64,000 nt of DNA. Source: Villigracilis sp024434165 (GTDB lineage Bacteria > Chloroflexota > Anaerolineae > Anaerolineales > Villigracilaceae). Both the position numbers and the translations under genes were made by a program. Within the stretch, counting starts at the first letter, position 1; the number at the start of each line of letters is the position of its first letter. The stretch spans positions 1 to 64,000 of the forward strand of contig SZPK01000030.1 of assembly GCA_030263665.1 (NCBI GenBank), written 5' to 3'. Below are positions 58,242-64,000 of the stretch, in pieces. Below the pieces are notes generated by a model. That model was not told where the DNA came from. It made no database searches and worked only from the letters and a program-made list of their open reading frames with translations.

Positions 58242-59147
58242 ATGGACATCTTGGTGCTGGAAAACGATCCCCTTGAACTTGCATTCATTCAACAGACGCT
58301 GGGCGGAAAAAAGCATGTTCTCACCCACATCACCTCCAGTGAGCAAGCCTGGCAGTACGTCCAGTCCGGCGAGGCGCGCTTCCTGATCGCGGATTGGGAT
58401 GCGACCGACCTTGCCCGCACGCAGTTCATCCAGCGGGTACGCGCCTTGAGTTCGACGGAGCCTTTCTACATCCTGTTGATTACCTCGAAAAATATGGATG
58501 AAGAACTCGTCCCCAGCGGCATGGACGACGTGATTCAACGTCCCGTCCGTGCCTCGGATCTGCGCAACCGCGTGGCGATCGGGGAGCGCATCCTTTCGTT
58601 GACGAGGAGTCTCGCGCGCGCCCGCGACCAGTTGGAGAACCACGCCGTCTTCGACAAACTGACCGGCTTCCTGAACCGCGCCGCATTCATGCGCCAGTCG
58701 GCAGGGGAGTTGGAACGCTCGCGCCGCGCCTCCATGCCGATGAGCCTCATTGCGCTGGATATTGATAATTTCAAAGTCATCAACGACAAATTCGGCGATG
58801 AAATGGGCGATAACGTCCTGAAGGTTGTCGCGCAAGCCATCCGCGAGAAGAGCCGTCCTTACGATTGCATCGGACGTTGGACGGGCGATGAGTTCGTGCT
58901 GGCGCTGCCGGGCGTCATCGGCGCGGATGCGGAAAGAATCGCGGAGCGGATCATCGCCGGGGTGCGGGGCACCCGCATCGAGGTCCCGAATGAGGCGCCG
59001 CTCAACGTGAAGGTCAGCGCGGGAATTGCATCCATCGCCCGCATCACCACCGCCACCGAAATGGAACCCATCCTCCAGCAGGCGCGGCAGGCGGTGGCGC
59101 GCGCAAAGGCATCCGGGGGCAATCAGGTCTTCCTGGTTTTCCTGTAG
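58242..59147 (+). CDS. Receiver-GGDEF diguanylate cyclase-like protein, 301 aa
   Basis: Residues 1-120 form a receiver domain: LIADWDA carries the likely phospho-Asp, LLITSK the Thr/Ser, but the usual Lys is Arg (IQRPV). Residues ~140-295 form a GGDEF domain, with DIDNFKVINDKFGDEMGD and the A-site RWTGDEF, so the first Gly is Thr. Activity is uncertain. A phosphorylation signal from an unlinked kinase may control it. Confidence 0.88.
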   Translation: MDILVLENDPLELAFIQQTLGGKKHVLTHITSSEQAWQYVQSGEARFLIADWDATDLARTQFIQRVRALSSTEPFYILLITSKNMDEELVPSGMDDVIQRPVRASDLRNRVAIGERILSLTRSLARARDQLENHAVFDKLTGFLNRAAFMRQSAGELERSRRASMPMSLIALDIDNFKVINDKFGDEMGDNVLKVVAQAIREKSRPYDCIGRWTGDEFVLALPGVIGADAERIAERIIAGVRGTRIEVPNEAPLNVKVSAGIASIARITTATEMEPILQQARQAVARAKASGGNQVFLVFL

Positions 59148-59148
59148 T

Positions 59149-59466
59149 TCACAGCCATTGCAGGAGCAGCAGCGCCGCCATTCCCACCAGAATGGTGACC
59201 AGCGTATTTCTCGAAATCCACGCGGCGGCGATGGCAGCCGCACCGGCGATCAGCCGCGTGTTGGTGAATGCCAGATTCAGGCTGCCTTCGTGCAGGAGCA
59301 GTTCGGGGACGATGATGGCGGAAAGCACCGCCGGCGGCACGTAATGCAGCGCGCGGCGCATCGTTTCCGGCATCTCGAACCTGCCCTCTGCGAGCAAATA
59401 GATCAGCGAGAAGCGAATCCCAAACGTGATAAGACCGCCGGCGAGCATGACCAGCCAGATGTTCAT
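59149..59466 (-). CDS. azlD: AzlD-family membrane protein, 105 aa
   Basis: About three to four helices with PETMRRALHYVPPAVLSAIIVPELL are typical of AzlD, the small partner of AzlC in branched-chain amino acid export. Its ATG overlaps the azlC stop (ATGA). Confidence 0.88.
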   Translation of the reverse strand: MNIWLVMLAGGLITFGIRFSLIYLLAEGRFEMPETMRRALHYVPPAVLSAIIVPELLLHEGSLNLAFTNTRLIAGAAAIAAAWISRNTLVTILVGMAALLLLQWL

Positions 59467-60164
59467 GACGTCCTCTTTTTGGACTGGAACCCCTCCAGAA
59501 CCGTGCCGACCGCGATGCCCACAAACGCCGCAAGAATCAACCCAAGTTTGAACGGCAGGTGATACGCAGCCAGCGCCGTAACGCCCGCGCTCAACGCGGC
59601 GGCGATCATCGGCGTTTTTTTCAAGACCGGCACGACCATCGCAATGAACGTGATCGGCAGCGCAAAATCGAGCGGCAGGTCGTCGGGAATTTCCGCGCCG
59701 AGGAAAACGCCCAGCGCCGTGCTTACCTGCCAGGTAAACCACAGCGAGAACCCCGCTCCCAGCAGGAACCAATGACTGAACGGCTTCGCGCCTTCGGCTT
59801 CGTATTTGAGGATGCTCGGCGCGTAGGCTTCATCGGTCAATAGATACGAAAGCAGAACCTTCCACTTCGGCGAAAGATTTTTCAAATACGGCGCAAGCGA
59901 CGCGCTGTACAGCATGTGCCGCAAATTGACCACCGCAATCGTCAGGACGATGACAAAACCAGGCGCGGCGTCGTGGATCAGCTGCGCTGTGATGAACTGC
60001 GACGATCCCGCAAACACAATCGAAGACATCATTTGCGATGCCAGCACGGAAAGCCCCGCCTCCAGCGCCAGCGCCCCATAGATCATGCCAAAGGGAAAGA
60101 CGCCCACCAGGAGCGGAATTTCGGCGCGCACGCCGTTCCAGAATTCTTTTTTCGCTTCATCCAT
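59463..60164 (-). CDS. azlC: AzlC-family amino acid exporter, 233 aa
   Basis: The opening GVRAEIPLLVGVFPFGMIYGALA and the segment SSIVFAGSSQFITAQL are AzlC signatures; about six helices are seen. With AzlD it should export branched-chain amino acids. ATG 60164 is used; the in-frame upstream start adds six residues with no similarity. Confidence 0.9.
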   Translation of the reverse strand: MDEAKKEFWNGVRAEIPLLVGVFPFGMIYGALALEAGLSVLASQMMSSIVFAGSSQFITAQLIHDAAPGFVIVLTIAVVNLRHMLYSASLAPYLKNLSPKWKVLLSYLLTDEAYAPSILKYEAEGAKPFSHWFLLGAGFSLWFTWQVSTALGVFLGAEIPDDLPLDFALPITFIAMVVPVLKKTPMIAAALSAGVTALAAYHLPFKLGLILAAFVGIAVGTVLEGFQSKKRTS

Positions 60165-60191
60165 AGCGGCGGATTGTAACATCAGGATAAC

Positions 60192-60220
60192 AAAACCGCC
60201 CCCGTCTCGGAGGCGGTTTT
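60192..60220 (-). terminator. Hairpin after the peroxiredoxin gene
   Basis: AAAACCGCC (60192-60200) and GGCGGTTTT (60212-60220) pair with an 11-base loop. It lies about 50 bases past the tpx stop and just before azlC. The T-run is short on the minus strand and longer on the plus strand. Confidence 0.6.
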
Positions 60221-60268
60221 TCGCTTCTTTCCGAACCCGGACCTGGTTCTGTTTTTCCGGGCTGCCGC

Positions 60269-60793
60269 CTACCCGACGGCTTTCTTCGCCTCGGCGATGA
60301 CCTCGTCGTAATTCGGCTCCTCGCCCAGCGCGGGCAGATAGTTGACGTAGGTCAGCCTGCCGTCGCGCCCCACGATAAAGACCGAGCGGCGCAGGTAGCG
60401 GCGTTCCTTGATGAGGATGCCGTACTTCAAACCGAACTCGGCATCCACCACATCCGAAACGACCTTCACCTTATCCACGCCCGCCGCGCCGCACCAGCGC
60501 TTCTGTGCCATCGGGAAGTCGGTGCTGACGGTGTAGATGACGATATCGTCGCTTAGTTTGGCGGCTTCTTCATTGAAGCGGCGGGTTTCACGGTCGCAGA
60601 CATCCGTATCCAGCGAAGGCACCGCCGAAAGGATGATCACCTTTCCCTTCGATTCCTGCAGCGGGTTGACCTGTGCCCAGCCTGCCACAACCGAGGTGAA
60701 TTCGGGAGCCATATCGCCCACCTTGACTTCGTCGCCGAGCAGGGTGACGAATTTTTCTCCGATCTTAAAAACGTCCGTACGAGTGGTAACCAT
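60269..60793 (-). CDS. tpx: Tpx-type peroxiredoxin, 174 aa
   Basis: PSLDTDVCDRETRRF holds the peroxidatic Cys and the Thr of the Tpx signature, and KRWCGAAG the resolving Cys; both are required for an atypical 2-Cys enzyme. It reduces peroxides with thioredoxin. The ATG at 60793 has GGAGAG before it. A hairpin (60192-60220) follows. Confidence 0.95.
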   Translation of the reverse strand: MVTTRTDVFKIGEKFVTLLGDEVKVGDMAPEFTSVVAGWAQVNPLQESKGKVIILSAVPSLDTDVCDRETRRFNEEAAKLSDDIVIYTVSTDFPMAQKRWCGAAGVDKVKVVSDVVDAEFGLKYGILIKERRYLRRSVFIVGRDGRLTYVNYLPALGEEPNYDEVIAEAKKAVG

Positions 60794-61041
60794 GGTTTGC
60801 TCTCTCCGTGAGTAATGTATGGTATGGATTGTGAAAAGTAAGGGACTCTTACCTTGCGGCAGGGATTTTACCGCATTTGGCTTCCCAAATCTGGGATGCC
60901 GGCTTCGACCGAATGCCGAGAGCAGCATAAACGCTCCCTGCGCCGCCGTTCGCCGGTGGGTGCAGGTGAGACGGCGTGCACGCAAAGCATGTCAGGTAAT
61001 TTGCCCCCTGCGCCGTACCGGTGCAGGGTTTCCGCGTTGGG

Positions 61042-61047
61042 TATAAT
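61042..61047 (+). promoter_or_regulatory. -10 box of the rml operon
   Basis: TATAAT lies 43 bases before the rmlC ATG. No strong -35 box is seen. The 296 bases between tpx and rmlC otherwise hold no gene. Confidence 0.5.
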
Positions 61048-61089
61048 TCAACCGCCTTTCGATACCGGCAAGAGGAGCCCGAACGCAAA

Positions 61090-61638
61090 ATGGACTTTGT
61101 CTCCACCCCAATTCCCGAAGTCATGGTCATAAAACCCAAAATTATCGAAGACCCGCGCGGGTTTTTCCTTGAAACCTACCGCGAGAGCCGGTTCGTCGAG
61201 GCGGGCATCGCGCAGAAATTCGTGCAGGAGAATCACTCCGCCTCGCAAAAAGGCGTCCTGCGCGGACTGCACTACCAGATCCGCCAGCCGCAGGGAAAAC
61301 TGGTGCGCGCCATTGCCGGCGAAATTTTCGACGTGGCAGTGGATATCCGCCGCAGTTCGCCAACCTTCCGGCAGTGGGTTGGTATAATCCTATCCGCTCA
61401 AAACAAATTCCAGTTCTGGATTCCCCCCGGCTTTGCGCACGGTTTCTACGTCCTGAGTGAGCGGGCGGAGGTCACCTACAAAGTGACCGATTACTACGCC
61501 CCCGAATGGGACCGCAGCCTGCTCTGGAACGACCCGCAGATCGGGATCGAATGGCCCCTCGAAAGCGGCGTTCCCCCGATCCTTTCGCAGAAGGATGCCG
61601 GAGCAAAACCCCTGGCGCAAGCCGACTTATTCGATTGA
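61090..61638 (+). CDS. rmlC: dTDP-4-dehydrorhamnose 3,5-epimerase, 182 aa
   Basis: The RmlC cupin is complete: EDPRGFFLETYRESRF, GVLRGLHYQ (catalytic His) and WIPPGFAHGFYVLSE with the tail VTDYYAPEWDRSLLWNDP. It epimerises dTDP-4-keto-6-deoxyglucose. It leads the rmlCBAD operon for dTDP-L-rhamnose, which supplies cell-surface glycans. Confidence 0.95.
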   Translation: MDFVSTPIPEVMVIKPKIIEDPRGFFLETYRESRFVEAGIAQKFVQENHSASQKGVLRGLHYQIRQPQGKLVRAIAGEIFDVAVDIRRSSPTFRQWVGIILSAQNKFQFWIPPGFAHGFYVLSERAEVTYKVTDYYAPEWDRSLLWNDPQIGIEWPLESGVPPILSQKDAGAKPLAQADLFD

Positions 61639-61660
61639 TGGAAGGAAAATAGAAAATTTT

Positions 61661-62734
61661 ATGAAAAATGTTCTCGTCACGGGCGGAGCCGGGTTTATCG
61701 GCTCGAATTTCATTCATTACCTGCTGCGAGCCGAGCGGGACGTTAACGTCATCAACCTCGATGCGCTGACCTACGCCGGAAACCTGGATAACCTTCAAGA
61801 CGTTGCGGGCGACCCGCGCTATTCCTTTGTTCAAGGCAATATCTGCGATGCCGAATTCGTGGAGGGACTTCTGCGCGAACGCCGGGTGGATACCATCGTC
61901 CACTTTGCCGCGGAAACCCACGTAGACCGTTCCATCCTCGGTCCGCGCCAGTTCATCGAGACCAACGTTCTGGGCACGTTCACCCTGCTCGAGGCGGCGC
62001 GCAAATTCTGGCTTCAGGAAAAGGGCTTGCCCCTGGAAAGTGTCCGCTTTCATCACGTCTCCACCGACGAGGTGTTCGGGTCGCTTGCTCCCGGCGAGCC
62101 CGCCTGGACGGAAGAAACGCCCTACGCGCCAAATTCCCCTTACGCCGCCTCGAAAGCGTCGAGCGACCATCTCGTCCGCGCGTATGGGCATACCTATAAA
62201 CTGCCGTATACCATCACCAATTGCTCCAACAACTACGGACCCTATCAGTTCCCCGAAAAACTCATCCCGGTCATCATCCTGAACGCCATCGAGGGCAAAC
62301 CCCTGCCCGTCTACGGCGACGGTCAACAGATACGCGACTGGCTGCACGTGGAAGACCATTGCGAAGCGATTCATCTCGTCTTGAAAAAGGGCGCGCCCGG
62401 TTCCACCTACAACATCGGCGGCGAAAACCAGCCCGCCAACCTGACCATCGTCGAAACCATCTGCGACATACTGGACGAACTCCAACCCGAATCCCCCCAC
62501 AAGCCGCACAGGAACCTGATTCAGTTTGTAACGGACCGCCCCGGTCACGACCGCCGCTACGACATGGACACGCACAAGATCAGCACGGAACTGGGCTGGC
62601 GCCCGCGTCATTCCCTGACCCAGGGGCTGCTCGACACCGTCCAGTGGTATCTCTCCCACCCGCAGTGGGTGACCGCCATCCGCCAAAAGCACGAGTATCA
62701 GGGCTGGATGGAAGCGAATTACAAATCACGTTAA
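61661..62734 (+). CDS. rmlB: dTDP-glucose 4,6-dehydratase, 357 aa
   Basis: The NAD-binding TGGAGFIGSNF, catalytic STDEVFGS, YAASKAS (YxxxK) and HVDRSI segments are all present. It makes dTDP-4-keto-6-deoxyglucose. The ATG at 61661 follows the AAGGAAAATAG spacer. It lies 22 bases after rmlC. Confidence 0.95.
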   Translation: MKNVLVTGGAGFIGSNFIHYLLRAERDVNVINLDALTYAGNLDNLQDVAGDPRYSFVQGNICDAEFVEGLLRERRVDTIVHFAAETHVDRSILGPRQFIETNVLGTFTLLEAARKFWLQEKGLPLESVRFHHVSTDEVFGSLAPGEPAWTEETPYAPNSPYAASKASSDHLVRAYGHTYKLPYTITNCSNNYGPYQFPEKLIPVIILNAIEGKPLPVYGDGQQIRDWLHVEDHCEAIHLVLKKGAPGSTYNIGGENQPANLTIVETICDILDELQPESPHKPHRNLIQFVTDRPGHDRRYDMDTHKISTELGWRPRHSLTQGLLDTVQWYLSHPQWVTAIRQKHEYQGWMEANYKSR

Positions 62735-62747
62735 CGGAGTATAGGCA

Positions 62748-63620
62748 ATGAAGGGAATTATCCTTGCAGGCGGACGCGGAACGCGTTTGTATCCCCTCAC
62801 GCTGGCGGTCAGCAAGCAGATCCTGCCGGTGTACGACAAGCCGATGATCTATTACCCCCTGTCCATGCTGATGCTGGCTGGGATACGCGATATTCTGGTC
62901 ATCAGTTCGCCGGAAGACCTGCCCGGCTTTCGGCGTTTATTGGGCGACGGCTCGGATTGGGGCATGAAGTTTTCCTACGCCGAACAAGCCGAGCCGCGCG
63001 GGCTGGCAGATGCGTTCCTGGTCGGCGAAACCTTCCTCGCGGGCGAGCGCGCCTGCCTGATCCTGGGCGATAATATTTTCTTTGGGCACGGATTGCCGGA
63101 ACAACTCCAAACCGCTGCAACACTCGAACGCGGCGCGCTGGTCTTTGCCTATCCGGTGCACGACCCCGAACGCTACGGCGTAATCGAATTCGATGAGCGC
63201 GGCAGGGCGATCAGCCTGGAGGAAAAACCCAAACAGCCGCGCTCGAACTACGCCGTCCCCGGCTTGTATTTTTACGACGAACGCGTGGTGGAGTTTGCCA
63301 AATCGCTCAAGCCTTCGGCGCGCGGCGAGATCGAGATTACGGATTTGAACCGCATCTATCTGGACATGGGAGAGCTGCAGGTCATCCCGCTTGGGCGCGG
63401 CGTTGCCTGGCTGGATGCCGGGACGCACGAATCGTTGCTGCAGGCGGCAAATTTCGTCCAGGCGGTGGAAGAACGCCAGGGCTTGATGATCTCCTCCCCC
63501 GAAGAGATTGCCTACCGCCGCGGCTTCATAGACCGGGAACAATTGAAGGCGCTGGTGCGGAAATTGGGCAGCAATAGTTACGGCAATTACCTCGCGCGGC
63601 TTGCAAACGGGGGCAAATAG
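62748..63620 (+). CDS. rmlA: Glucose-1-phosphate thymidylyltransferase, 290 aa
   Basis: The signature GGRGTRLYPLTLAVSKQILPVYDKP, the metal-binding GDNIFFG and EEKPKQPRSNYAVPG loop identify RmlA. It forms dTDP-glucose, the first step of the pathway. It lies 13 bases after rmlB. Confidence 0.96.
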   Translation: MKGIILAGGRGTRLYPLTLAVSKQILPVYDKPMIYYPLSMLMLAGIRDILVISSPEDLPGFRRLLGDGSDWGMKFSYAEQAEPRGLADAFLVGETFLAGERACLILGDNIFFGHGLPEQLQTAATLERGALVFAYPVHDPERYGVIEFDERGRAISLEEKPKQPRSNYAVPGLYFYDERVVEFAKSLKPSARGEIEITDLNRIYLDMGELQVIPLGRGVAWLDAGTHESLLQAANFVQAVEERQGLMISSPEEIAYRRGFIDREQLKALVRKLGSNSYGNYLARLANGGK

Positions 63621-63652
63621 CAGGCGGACAATTCCGCTTCACGCGACCCGCT

Positions 63653-64000
63653 ATGAAAATTCTCCTTTTCGGAAAGACCGGTCAACTCGGCTGGGAATTG
63701 CACCGCACGCTTGCCCCGCTGGGGCGCGTGTTTGCCTATGGTCCCGATGAGTTGGACCTTGCGAACCTCAAATCGCTCGAACGGATACTCAAAGAAACGC
63801 AGCCGGACCTGATCGTCAACGCTTCGGCATATACGGCGGTGGATCGGGCGGAGCAGGAGCCAGACCTTGCCATGCTCGTCAATGGCAGGGCTCCGGGGGT
63901 CATGGCGGAGGCGGCTCGTTCCCTGAATGCTGTGTTGGTTCACTACTCGACCGATTATGTCTTTGACGGGGAAAAGGGCTCCGCCTACACCGAGGACGAC
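63653..64000 (+). CDS. rmlD: dTDP-4-dehydrorhamnose reductase, 5-prime part (116 codons)
   Basis: The start KILLFGKTGQLGWELHRTL is the Rossmann motif of RmlD, followed by NASAYTAVDRAEQEP and HYSTDYVFDGEKG, both typical. The window ends within the gene. It should make dTDP-L-rhamnose. It lies 32 bases after rmlA. Confidence 0.95.
   Translation, partial: MKILLFGKTGQLGWELHRTLAPLGRVFAYGPDELDLANLKSLERILKETQPDLIVNASAYTAVDRAEQEPDLAMLVNGRAPGVMAEAARSLNAVLVHYSTDYVFDGEKGSAYTEDD

Overview
The window reads as a chromosomal stretch of a Chloroflexi (Chloroflexota) bacterium, most likely class Anaerolineae. This is judged from family content (a PP2C-like domain fused to a propeller-like region, a CRP/bacterial-PH membrane protein, ECF nucleoside-salvage genes, R2lox, a NurA/HerA pair), from high-GC core genes and from abundant short palindromic repeats. 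There are no rRNA genes, no CRISPR array and no intact insertion sequence. One tRNA-Met(CAT) is present.

Layout. 0-7.3 kb: hypothetical and membrane proteins, a GNAT/FemAB-like transferase and an aspartase/fumarase-family lyase. 7.3-13.7 kb: a large orphan sensor histidine kinase, then a tightly packed trio (quinate-dehydrogenase-like protein, NTP transferase, PAP2 phosphatase) and a PPC-domain protein. 13.7-25 kb, all on the minus strand: a garR-like dehydrogenase, a redoxin, a cNMP/PH membrane protein, peptide deformylase, recF, a queuosine-precursor transporter, then ribokinase, nucleoside hydrolase, an ECF S-component, EcfT and two EcfA ATPases. The last six form a coherent nucleoside uptake and ribose salvage set. 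25.2-30.6 kb: a SIMPL lipoprotein, then nurA, a small membrane protein, a HAS-barrel-like gene, a GxxExxY gene bracketed by two palindromes, and herA.

30.7-36.5 kb is an AT-richer accessory island. It holds BrnT/BrnA, DUF433 with a frameshifted DUF5615 gene, two small hypothetical genes, an intact DpnI homologue, the C-terminal remnant of a REP-associated transposase, a FitAB-type pair, a broken VapC with its antitoxin, a decayed second dpnI copy holding a palindromic insert, and a nucleotidyltransferase-toxin-like pair. Three copies of one terminator-like hairpin separate these modules. A VapBC pair lies further on, at 40.7-41.4 kb.

36.7-48.9 kb: a small eRF1-like protein, an MFS exporter, a glycosyltransferase with a methyltransferase, an R2lox with a palindrome inserted in frame, CorA, an SMP-30 lactonase, a cupin, an ABC-2 exporter and an ECF sigma/anti-sigma pair. 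49.1-57.6 kb: a CopB-type copper ATPase beside an ECF sigma factor, a CPBP protease, a large HTH/NB-ARC/TPR regulator, an SRPBCC protein and an MBL-fold protein. 58-64 kb: tRNA-Met, a GGDEF response regulator, azlCD, a Tpx peroxiredoxin and the dTDP-L-rhamnose genes rmlCBAD, with rmlD cut by the window edge.

The most notable signals are the palindrome-bracketed GxxExxY cassette lying between nurA-side genes and herA, the island that combines DpnI with decayed dpnI fragments and several toxin-antitoxin modules, and several palindrome families that have entered genes (R2lox, MFS, glycosyltransferase, SMP-30, dpnI copy).
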